From Thermus_A sp040290245 (GTDB taxonomy: Bacteria; Deinococcota; Deinococci; Deinococcales; Thermaceae): 14,973 nucleotides of DNA. Made by a program: the position numbers and the translations under genes. The notes beneath the pieces are model-generated. The model ran no database searches and was not told the origin of the DNA. It was given only the letters and a program-made list of their open reading frames with translations. Position 1 is the stretch's first letter, and the number at the start of each line of letters is the position of its first letter. This document shows, piece after piece, positions 7,738 to 13,589 of this stretch. The stretch spans positions 1 to 14,973 of the forward strand of contig NZ_PSMQ01000042.1 of the NCBI RefSeq assembly GCF_040290245.1, in the 5' to 3' direction.

Positions 7738-7747
7738 CCACCTCCTT
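7738..7747 (-). promoter_or_regulatory. Near-perfect Shine-Dalgarno sequence of infC
   Basis: AAGGAGGTGG on the minus strand is almost the full complement of the 16S rRNA 3' end. Its AGGAGG core lies 9 bases before the ATC codon and it is not suitably placed for any ATG. It is the main evidence for the ATC start: such strength would compensate for a weak start codon. Confidence 0.75.
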
Positions 7748-7748
7748 C

Positions 7749-7766
7749 GCCCTTAAGGCTAAGGGC
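7749..7766 (-). promoter_or_regulatory. Perfect 7-bp dyad just upstream of the infC ribosome site
   Basis: GCCCTTA-GCCT-TAAGGGC (minus strand) is a perfect inverted repeat with a four-base loop, two bases before the AAGGAGG. If transcribed it would be a hairpin next to the ribosome site; if the start site lies inside it, it could be a DNA-level operator. The predicted -10 box immediately upstream favours the second reading. Role unknown. Confidence 0.4.
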
Positions 7767-7796
7767 AGTTTAGGGCAAACCGGAGGGAAAGCGCAA
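7767..7796 (-). promoter_or_regulatory. Candidate infC operon promoter
   Basis: On the minus strand TTGCGC (7791-7796) and TAAACT (7767-7772) are separated by 18 bp. The -10 matches TATAAT at 4 of 6 and the -35 matches TTG only. It lies in the 88-bp divergent gap between infC and the hydratase gene, the only place a promoter for the infC group can sit. Start would be near 7760. Confidence 0.4.
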
Positions 7797-7806
7797 GGGC
7801 GGTCTG

Positions 7807-7812
7807 TAGAAT
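7807..7812 (+). promoter_or_regulatory. -10-like box for a leaderless hydratase transcript
   Basis: TAGAAT matches TATAAT at 5 of 6 positions and ends 8 bases before the ATG at 7820. GGGG directly abuts the ATG and is too close to act as a ribosome site, so a leaderless message is likely. Confidence 0.45.
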
Positions 7813-7819
7813 AAAGGGG

Positions 7820-8581
7820 ATGGTACGGAAAGAAGCGGGCCGGATATACCGCATCATCCTAGCGGATCCCGCGCGGCGAAACCCCCTCTCCCCAGCCATG
7901 GTGGAAGGGATCCTCGAGGCCTTGGAGGAGGCGGAAACCGCCCCCGAGGTCCGGGTGGTGGTCCTCTGGGGGGAAGGCCCCGCCTTTAGCGCGGGGGCGG
8001 ATCTGGAGTTCTTAGGGAAAGTCACGGAGATGGGGGCGGAGGAGAACTACCGCCACTCCCTGAGCCTCATGCGCCTTTTCCACCGCCTTTACACCTTTCC
8101 CAAGCCCACCCTCGCCGCGGTCAACGGGCCAGCGGTGGCAGGGGGGGCGGGGCTGGTCTTGGCCACAGACCTGGCGGTGATGGAGCCCACGGCAAGGATC
8201 GGCTTCACCGAGGTCAGGATTGGCTTTGTGGCCGCCTTGGTATCGGTGCTCCTCCTCAGGAGCGTGGGCGAAAAGGCCGCCAAGGACCTCCTCCTTACGG
8301 GTAGGCTCGTGGAGGCCCAGGAGGCCAAGGCCCTAGGCCTGGTCAACCGGATCTCCGCACCGGGCAAAGCCCTGGAGGAGGCCCTTGCCCTGGCGGAAGA
8401 GGTGGCCCAAAACGCTCCCACCTCCTTGCGCCTGACCAAGGAACTTTTGATTGCCCTTCCGGGAATGGGCCTCGAGGACGGCCTCCGCCTGGCCGCGTTG
8501 GCCAACGCCTGGGTGCGGGAGACGGGGGAGTTGAAGGAGGGCATCCAGGCCTTCTTTGAAAAGCGTCCACCGAACTTCTAA
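7820..8581 (+). CDS. Enoyl-CoA hydratase/isomerase (crotonase) family protein
   Basis: 253 residues, a single crotonase fold. The oxyanion-hole segments are FSAGADLEFL (around residues 56-65) and the AAVNGPAVAGGAGLVLATDLAV block (about 99-120). The segment GFTEVRIGFVAALVS carries the Glu usually used in hydration (the EINLG glutamate of rat mitochondrial hydratase), but a second catalytic Glu is not obvious: the usual GAGGT is replaced by VAALVS. This pattern is closer to methylglutaconyl-CoA hydratase-like (LiuC/AUH) proteins of leucine breakdown than to fatty-acid crotonase, but substrate cannot be fixed from sequence. It stands alone: no other beta-oxidation or liu gene is in the window. 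glnS follows after 29 bp. Confidence 0.88.
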   Translation: MVRKEAGRIYRIILADPARRNPLSPAMVEGILEALEEAETAPEVRVVVLWGEGPAFSAGADLEFLGKVTEMGAEENYRHSLSLMRLFHRLYTFPKPTLAAVNGPAVAGGAGLVLATDLAVMEPTARIGFTEVRIGFVAALVSVLLLRSVGEKAAKDLLLTGRLVEAQEAKALGLVNRISAPGKALEEALALAEEVAQNAPTSLRLTKELLIALPGMGLEDGLRLAALANAWVRETGELKEGIQAFFEKRPPNF

Positions 8582-8598
8582 AGGCTAACCCAAGGGCT

Positions 8599-8604
8599 TA
8601 AGAT
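8599..8604 (+). promoter_or_regulatory. -10-like box for a leaderless glnS transcript
   Basis: TAAGAT (4 of 6) ends 7 bases before the glnS ATG, and the intervening GAGCTC has no ribosome site. Placement matches the other leaderless candidates in this window. An ATG at 8603 overlaps it but is out of frame with glnS. Confidence 0.35.
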
Positions 8605-8610
8605 GAGCTC

Positions 8611-10251
8611 ATGGAGCGGCATATACCCCCGAACTTCATCACCGAGATCATCGATCGGGACCTGGCCGAGGGGAAGTACCCAAAGGTGCGCACCCGCTTT
8701 CCCCCTGAGCCCAATGGGTACCTGCACATCGGCCACGCGCGGAGCATCGTCTTAAACTTCGGCCTAGCCTTGGACTACAAGGGGGAGTGCAACCTTCGCT
8801 TGGACGACACCAACCCCGAGACGGAGAAGGAGGAGTACGCCCGGGCCATCGAGGAGGACGTCCGCTGGCTCGGGTACGAGCCCGACCGGGTCCTTTACGC
8901 CTCGGATTATTTTGAAACGATGTACGCGTGCGCCCTCCAGCTCATCCGGGAGGGAAAGGCCTATGTGGACGACCTCCCGGAGGAGGAGATGAGCCGGCTT
9001 AGGGCTGAGGGGAAGCCCAGCCCCTACCGAAACCGGGGCGTGGAGGAAAACCTCGAGCTCTTCCAAAGGATGCGTCAGGGAGAGTTCCCCACGGGAAGCC
9101 GGGTTCTTCGGGCCAGGATCGACCCCGCCCATCCCAACTTCAAGCTCCGGGACCCCGTGCTTTACCGGGTGGTCCACGCCCGGCACTACCACGCGGGGGA
9201 GTGGAAGGTCTACCCCCTGTACGACTACGCCCACCCCCTGGAGGACCTCATCGAGGGCATCAGCCACTCCCTTTGCACCTTGGAGTTCGAGAACAACCGG
9301 GCGATTTACGACTGGGTCATTGAAAACCTCAAGGGGAAGTGCGGTCTCCCCGAGGAGCCCAGGCCCCACCAGTACGAGTTCGCCCGCCTCGAGCTGGACT
9401 ACACCGTGCTCTCCAAACGCAAACTCATCCAGCTGGTGGAAGGGGGGTATGTCCAAGGCTGGGACGATCCCCGGCTCCCCACCCTACGGGGCCTAAGGCG
9501 GCGAGGGGTGCGGCCTGAGGCCATCCGGGAGTTCGTGCGAAGGGTCGGGATCAGCCGAAACGAAGGGGTGGTGGAGACCGCCCTCTTAGAGGAGGTGATC
9601 CGGGACGACCTCAACCCCGTCGCTCCCAGGGTCCTGGGGGTCCTGGACCCCTTAAAGGTCCTCCTCGTCAACTACGAGGGGGAGGAGTGGATCCAGGCCC
9701 CCTACTGGCCCTGGGACATCCCTAAGGAGGGTGCACGGCCCCTTCCCTTCTCCAAGGAACTCTACATCGAGCGTGCCGACTTCAGCCTCACCCCCCCCAA
9801 GGGTTGGAAACGCCTCGCCCCCGGCCAGAGGGTGCGCCTCAGGCACGCCTATGTAATGGAGCTCGAGGAGGTGGTGGAGGAAGGGGGGAAGGTGGTGGCC
9901 CTCAAGTGCCGCGTCCTCCCCGAGACCCTGGGGCAGAACCCCAAGGACGGGGCCAGGCCCAAGGGGGTCATCCACTGGGTCTCCGCGCGCCACGCCTTAA
10001 GTGCGGAGTTTAGGCTGTACAACAGGCTCTTCCTCACCAAGGACCCCGAGGAGGGTGGGGAGTTTATCAAGAACCTCAACCCCCAGGCCCTGGTGGTGAA
10101 GCGGGGCCTGATAGAGCCCTCCGTGGCCCAGGACCCTCCGGACACCCGGTACCAGCTGGAACGCCTGGGCTACTTCTGGCAAGACCCTGTGGAGAGCCGT
10201 CCGGACCGGCTGGTTTTCAATCGCATCGTCCCCCTTAAAGAAGGTTTCTGA
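8611..10251 (+). CDS. glnS: Glutaminyl-tRNA synthetase
   Basis: Class I aminoacyl-tRNA synthetase that charges tRNA-Gln with glutamine in the cytoplasm. 546 residues. The first nucleotide motif is HIGH at 39-42 (PPEPNGYLHIGHARS) and the KMSKS counterpart is VLSKR (266-270). LRLDDTNPETEKEEY and the YPLYDYAHPLEDLIEGISHSL block are typical of GlnRS/GluRS-beta. GlnRS rather than GluRS is favoured by the eukaryote-type NPETEKEEY segment and by the beta-barrel anticodon-binding C-terminus (about 340-546). There is no YqeY-like C-terminal extension of the kind found on Deinococcus GlnRS. The start is fixed by ERHIPPNFITEIIDRDL, the usual N-terminus; no Shine-Dalgarno precedes it. Confidence 0.97.
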   Translation: MERHIPPNFITEIIDRDLAEGKYPKVRTRFPPEPNGYLHIGHARSIVLNFGLALDYKGECNLRLDDTNPETEKEEYARAIEEDVRWLGYEPDRVLYASDYFETMYACALQLIREGKAYVDDLPEEEMSRLRAEGKPSPYRNRGVEENLELFQRMRQGEFPTGSRVLRARIDPAHPNFKLRDPVLYRVVHARHYHAGEWKVYPLYDYAHPLEDLIEGISHSLCTLEFENNRAIYDWVIENLKGKCGLPEEPRPHQYEFARLELDYTVLSKRKLIQLVEGGYVQGWDDPRLPTLRGLRRRGVRPEAIREFVRRVGISRNEGVVETALLEEVIRDDLNPVAPRVLGVLDPLKVLLVNYEGEEWIQAPYWPWDIPKEGARPLPFSKELYIERADFSLTPPKGWKRLAPGQRVRLRHAYVMELEEVVEEGGKVVALKCRVLPETLGQNPKDGARPKGVIHWVSARHALSAEFRLYNRLFLTKDPEEGGEFIKNLNPQALVVKRGLIEPSVAQDPPDTRYQLERLGYFWQDPVESRPDRLVFNRIVPLKEGF

Positions 10252-10263
10252 GCGTTGTACACT
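10235..10263 (+). promoter_or_regulatory. Candidate promoter at the glnS 3' end
   Basis: TTAAAG (10235-10240) and TACACT (10258-10263) are 17 bp apart. The -10 hexamer is the same as those before terC and sodA. The -35 lies in the last glnS codons. A start would fall at about 10270-10271, which is exactly where the structured element begins. No start codon with a ribosome site follows closely. Confidence 0.4.
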
Positions 10264-10269
10264 GGGATT

Positions 10270-10407
10270 GTGGGAGTTAACCAGCCCGGCGCGCAGCCTC
10301 GAGCCTTCCACCCAAACGGGGGGCTCCGGGAGGACTTCCTGGGCCACCCTGTCCTTGGGAACGGGAAAGGCGGCTGGTTTGAAGCCACTTCCCGGACCCC
10401 AGGGGAA
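10270..10407 (+). ncRNA. Candidate structured RNA or 5' leader element upstream of the DUF58 gene
   Basis: A long-range stem pairs GTGG (10270-10273) with CCAC (10385-10388) and AACCAGCC (10279-10286) with GGCTGGTT (10372-10379), separated by a symmetric 5 x 5 internal loop. It encloses two hairpins: GAGCC/GGCTC (10301-10305 with 10322-10326, inner CCC/GGG closing AAAC) and AGGAC/GTCCT (10331-10335 with 10351-10355, inner GGG/CCC). A purine-rich stretch, GGGAACGGGAAAGG, is left single-stranded at the junction. TTCCC/GGGAA (10389-10393 with 10403-10407) follows, and TCCGGGA (10325-10331) could instead pair with TCCCGGA (10390-10396). I recognise no known family: tmRNA, SRP RNA, RNase P and cobalamin-riboswitch core motifs are absent. 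High GC makes chance pairing easier, so this is a candidate only. Confidence 0.35.
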
Positions 10408-10535
10408 AGGCCCCCCCGATTCGTAGATGGCGTGGGAAACCAGGGGCAAAACCCGCTTTTCATATGGGCCGACTCGGTGCGCGGCGGCCGCGGGCCGATG
10501 GACCTGACCCGAACGCCCCCCTGCAGCCAGCGGCC
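10408..10535 (+). other. Rest of the glnS-DUF58 gap
   Basis: No gene is assigned. A weak GGG-CAAAA-CCC stem at 10444-10454 followed by GC and TTTT (10457-10460) could be a poor terminator. A GC-rich tract around 10464-10500 contains GCGGCCGC. The frame of the DUF58 gene is open from an ATG at 10464, so 10464-10535 could be coding if that start is used. Confidence 0.3.
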
Positions 10536-11204
10536 ATGAGGTACCGGATCGCCCTCCGGCCCACCCTTCCCTATCCGGGGGAGCGGGAGAGGAAAAGGCC
10601 TGGCCTGGGAGGGGAGTTTTACGAGCTCAGGGGCTATGCCCCGGGGGACGAGCTGAGGCGGGTGTACTGGCGGGCCTACGCCCGGACAGGACGGCTGTAC
10701 ACCCGGGTGGAAACCCCTTTGGAGCGGGTCCGGTTCACGATCTTCCTGGACTCGAGCCCCAGCATGGACCTCTGGGGAAAGCGGGCCTACGCGGAGGAGG
10801 TGGCGGGCCTTCTCTTGGAAATCGCCCGGTTTGAGGACAAAAAAGCCCGCCTCCTTCGGGGCCTACCCCAGGAGGCCCCAAAAGGGCGGGGCCTGGTCCT
10901 CCTCACGGACGGGCTGGACCCCCTCCCCTGGCCCCGGCTGTTGCCGCGCCACTCGGCCGTGGTCCAAATCCTCGCCCCGGAGGAACTGGACCCCCCCAAG
11001 GGCGCTGCTCTCCTTCAGGACGTGGAGACCCAGGAGCGGCTAAGGGTGGACGACGAGGCCCGCACCGCCTACCTCGAGGCCCTGGCCGAGCATTTGGCCA
11101 ACCTTTCCCTCCTGGCCCGGCTTCGGGGCCGGTACGCCCTCCTAAGAGTGGGGGAGGCCCCGCTCAAGGCCCTCCTACGCCAGGGCGTCCTGGAACTCTT
11201 CTAG
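10536..11204 (+). CDS. DUF58-family protein with von Willebrand factor A-like core
   Basis: 222 residues from ATG 10536. The DUF58 signature GGEFYELRGYAPGDELRRV (25-43) followed by WRAYARTGRLY (45-55) is unmistakable. The next strand, FTIFLDSSPSMDLWG, carries a DxSxS metal-ion-dependent adhesion site (D72, S74, S76) of the vWA fold. DUF58 proteins normally stand beside a MoxR-type AAA+ ATPase and are thought to act with it as a chaperone pair; no moxR, transglutaminase or membrane partner is in this window. An in-frame ATG at 10464 would add 24 residues rich in Arg and Pro with no recognisable motif. Neither start has a Shine-Dalgarno; I prefer 10536 because RYRIALRP reads like the domain edge. 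The last 30 bp overlap the AOR gene end. Confidence 0.85.
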   Translation: MRYRIALRPTLPYPGERERKRPGLGGEFYELRGYAPGDELRRVYWRAYARTGRLYTRVETPLERVRFTIFLDSSPSMDLWGKRAYAEEVAGLLLEIARFEDKKARLLRGLPQEAPKGRGLVLLTDGLDPLPWPRLLPRHSAVVQILAPEELDPPKGAALLQDVETQERLRVDDEARTAYLEALAEHLANLSLLARLRGRYALLRVGEAPLKALLRQGVLELF

Positions 11205-13040
11205 GCCCACCTCCTTAAGCCGCTCTAGCCGGGGAACCCCCTTCTCCCAGCCCATGAGTTCGTAGTAAGCGGAAAGGGCCTGCCGGAAGGCCTCTTGATC
11301 CAGGAAAGCCTCCGGGCTCCCCTTGCGGAAGGGCTTGAAAAAGCGCTCGGGAAGCCGGTCTTCCTCCGGAGGGATCCCCTCCCGCAGGTTGAAGAGTCGG
11401 GTGATCTGAAGGGTCCTTTCCCCGATCTCCTGAATGTCCTTAGGGGTAAGCCGGAAGCCGGTGGCGGCATAGACCGCCTCCAGCCACTCCTGGACCTTCC
11501 AGGGGACGAAGTCGCACATGACCAGGCTGTTGACAAACCCCCGCTCCTTGGTCTTGGCGGCGAGCATCCGCATCTTGTCCCGGGAGAGGTCGTGGATGGG
11601 AAGAGCGGGGAAGTCCCCGTAGAGGCGAAGCTCCTTCAGGGCCTCCGAACCCTCCTTGGCGAAGGCGGTGTCGTGCAGGTTGTGGTTGTGGTCCGCCCCC
11701 GTGGGGCTTACCGCGTACCCCACCCCCAGGGCCCGCTTGTACCGGGGGTCGTGCATAGGCACCTCCTGGCCCTTAACCTGCATGGCCAGCTCCGGATGGC
11801 CGATCTTCTCCGCCATCCGCCTCGAGCCCAAGGCGAGAAGCTCCCCCAGGGGGCCCTCCCGCCGGGCCATGAGCTCGAGGGCCCGGATCAGAGCATCCCC
11901 ACTCCCAAAGCGGAGGCCGATCCCTCCGTCATCCAGATACCCCTTCTCCACCGCCTCCATGGCCATGGCGATCGTCACGCCCGCCCCGATGACGTCCAGG
12001 CCCAGCTGGTTGCACAGGGTGTTGGCCTTGGTCACCGCGTAGGGGTCGGTCACCCCGCAGGAGCTTCCCAAGGCCCCTAGGCCCTCATACTCGGGTCCGC
12101 CGTACTCGGGCCGGACATCGTACTTCCCCGTACCCTCGATCCGGACCACCTGCTTGCACCGGATGACGCAGGCGTAACAGGTGTCCCGGCCGATGCGGAT
12201 GCCCGTGGCATCCAGGTTGGTCCCATCCAGGGCTTCCGCCCCTTCCAAGACACCGTCCAAGAAGTTTTGGCTGGGCAAGACCCCCCGGAGGTTGAAGGGC
12301 TTGACCGCCCCCACCGTACCCATGGTCACCAGTCCCGCCGCCCGGTCCATCCGCTCCTGGGCCATCCGCCGGGCGAGGGTCCTGAGGAGCTGAGGGTCGT
12401 GGTAGGGGGGCATGGTCTCCTTCTTGGCCCGGGCGGAGACCGCCTTGAGCCGCTTGGCCCCCATCACCGCCCCCAGGCCGCCCCGGCCCGCGAAGTGGGC
12501 AAGGTCGTGGATGACGTTGGCCAAAAGGACCTGGTTCTCCCCCGCCAGGCCGATCTGGGCCACCCGGGTGGAAGCCCCGTGGGAGGCCTTGATCCGGGCC
12601 TCCACCTCCAAGGGGTCCTGGCCCCAGAGGTGGAGGGCGGGGAGGATCCGGACCTCTCCATCCTCTACGTGCAGATACACGGGTTCCTCGGCGCGGCCCA
12701 TCACCACCAGGGCATCCAGGCCCGCATTCTTCATCTCCGCCCCGAAGAATCCGCCCGCCTCTGCCTCCCCGTAGGCACCGGTGAGGGGGCTTTTGGCCGC
12801 CACCGTGTTCCGCCCCGAGCCGGAGATGGGGCTGCCTGTCAGGACCCCTGGGGCGAAGATGAGGAGGTTTTCCGGCCCTAAAGGGTCAGCCCCCCGGGGC
12901 AGGCGCTTCAAAAGCAGGTAGGCCGCGAAGGCCCGCCCCCCTAGGTACGCCCTCCAAAAAGCCTCGCCGTAGGCCTCGTACCAGACCCGTCCCGAGGACA
13001 GGTCCACGAACGCCACCCGATCGTGATACCCCTTGGGCAT
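11175..13040 (-). CDS. Aldehyde:ferredoxin oxidoreductase (AOR) family tungsten/molybdenum enzyme
   Basis: 621 residues, full AOR length. The N-terminal pterin-binding domain (about 1-205) has LGGRAFAAYLL, GPENLLIFAPG, and SGSGRNTVAAKSPLTGAYGE. The [4Fe-4S] ligands read as C288-x2-C291-x3-C295 (CYACVIRC) with C509 (NSLVMCDF) as the fourth. PEYEGLGALGSSCG (317-329) and NQLGLDVIGAG (344-354) are the domain 2/3 pterin contacts. The family oxidises aldehydes or related compounds to acids with ferredoxin, using bis-pterin tungsten (sometimes molybdenum); the substrate cannot be told. No ferredoxin, second subunit, MoaD-like or cofactor gene is adjacent. ATG 13040 has no ribosome site but sits 7 bases after TATACT. 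Its 3' end overlaps the DUF58 gene by 30 bp. Confidence 0.93.
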   Translation of the reverse strand: MPKGYHDRVAFVDLSSGRVWYEAYGEAFWRAYLGGRAFAAYLLLKRLPRGADPLGPENLLIFAPGVLTGSPISGSGRNTVAAKSPLTGAYGEAEAGGFFGAEMKNAGLDALVVMGRAEEPVYLHVEDGEVRILPALHLWGQDPLEVEARIKASHGASTRVAQIGLAGENQVLLANVIHDLAHFAGRGGLGAVMGAKRLKAVSARAKKETMPPYHDPQLLRTLARRMAQERMDRAAGLVTMGTVGAVKPFNLRGVLPSQNFLDGVLEGAEALDGTNLDATGIRIGRDTCYACVIRCKQVVRIEGTGKYDVRPEYGGPEYEGLGALGSSCGVTDPYAVTKANTLCNQLGLDVIGAGVTIAMAMEAVEKGYLDDGGIGLRFGSGDALIRALELMARREGPLGELLALGSRRMAEKIGHPELAMQVKGQEVPMHDPRYKRALGVGYAVSPTGADHNHNLHDTAFAKEGSEALKELRLYGDFPALPIHDLSRDKMRMLAAKTKERGFVNSLVMCDFVPWKVQEWLEAVYAATGFRLTPKDIQEIGERTLQITRLFNLREGIPPEEDRLPERFFKPFRKGSPEAFLDQEAFRQALSAYYELMGWEKGVPRLERLKEVGLEEFQDALA

Positions 13041-13046
13041 AAGGCG

Positions 13047-13054
13047 AGTATACT
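13047..13054. promoter_or_regulatory. Palindromic -10 element shared by two divergent leaderless genes
   Basis: AGTATACT reads TATACT on both strands (5 of 6 matches to TATAAT). On the minus strand it ends 7 bases before the AOR ATG; on the plus strand it ends 8 bases before the tsaB GTG. Neither start has a Shine-Dalgarno sequence, and the whole gap is 21 bp. No good -35 is visible on either side. Bidirectional promoters with symmetric -10 boxes are documented in bacteria. Confidence 0.5.
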
Positions 13055-13061
13055 CCCTGGT

Positions 13062-13589
13062 GTGTGGGTCCTGGGCCTAGACACGGCCACGCCCCACCTG
13101 ACCCTGGGCCTTTGGGACGGCCAAAGGGGGGTGGAACGGGTAATGAAGGTGGAAAAGGGGCATGAAAAGATGCTTTTTCCTGCCCTGGAGGGCCTTTTGG
13201 CCGAGGCGGGTGTGCGCAAAGAGGAGATCGGCCTCATCGCCGTGGGCCTGGGCCCCGGCTCCTACACTGGGCTTCGCATGGCCATCGCCGCGGGGGAGGG
13301 GCTTGGCCTAGGCCTTTCGGCCCGGGTGGTGGGGGTGAGCTCCCTCTTGGCCGCGGCCTGGCCCCACCTTAAGCCTGAACCCCTCACCGTGGCGTTTCGA
13401 CTGCGCAACGGCCTCTTTTACACGGCCACTTACCAGAAGGAGGGAAAGGAGGTGCGGGTTTTGAAGCCGGAGAGGAAGGTCCAGCTCCTCCCCCCGGGCC
13501 CTCTCCTTCTGGACCCCCCACCCTCAGGCCTCGCCTTGGCCCAACTGGGCCTCGAGCGGGGCGGCCCTGTGGAGCCCGTCTACCTGTAA
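13062..13589 (+). CDS. tsaB: TsaB-type tRNA threonylcarbamoyladenosine biosynthesis protein (short)
   Basis: TsaB partners with TsaD, and with TsaE, to place the threonylcarbamoyl group on A37 of ANN-decoding tRNAs. Its own active site is dead; it is a scaffold. VLGLDTATPHLTLGLWDG at the N-terminus and GLGPGSYTGLRMA (62-74) are TsaB hallmarks, and GHEKMLFPALEGLL replaces the HSExL helix. The protein is 175 residues, shorter than the roughly 200-230 usual, and the DARRGEVY-like segment of the second domain reads FRLRNGLFYTATY. It still ends with the typical PVYL. GTG 13062 is chosen because WVLGLDTAT follows at once and a -10 box is correctly spaced; an ATG at 13023 lies inside the divergent AOR gene. 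It converges on, and overlaps by 66 bp, the flavoprotein gene. Confidence 0.85.
   Translation: MWVLGLDTATPHLTLGLWDGQRGVERVMKVEKGHEKMLFPALEGLLAEAGVRKEEIGLIAVGLGPGSYTGLRMAIAAGEGLGLGLSARVVGVSSLLAAAWPHLKPEPLTVAFRLRNGLFYTATYQKEGKEVRVLKPERKVQLLPPGPLLLDPPPSGLALAQLGLERGGPVEPVYL

Noticed and set aside
10340..10416. Cobalamin-riboswitch-like strings (GAAGCCACT, GGGAAAGGC)
   Set aside because: The order and spacing of the conserved boxes do not fit, and the required GCCAGGAGACCTGCC-type box is missing.
9997..10449. Minus-strand open frame covering part of the glnS-DUF58 gap
   Set aside because: The gap portion has fairly gene-like codon use, but more than half of the frame is antisense to glnS, it would start with TTG without a ribosome site, and I recognise no family. 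Kept only as a reason to doubt the RNA reading.
10255..10539. Plus-strand 94-codon frame in the same gap
   Set aside because: Start codon is TTG inside the -10 box, no ribosome site, and no recognisable protein character.
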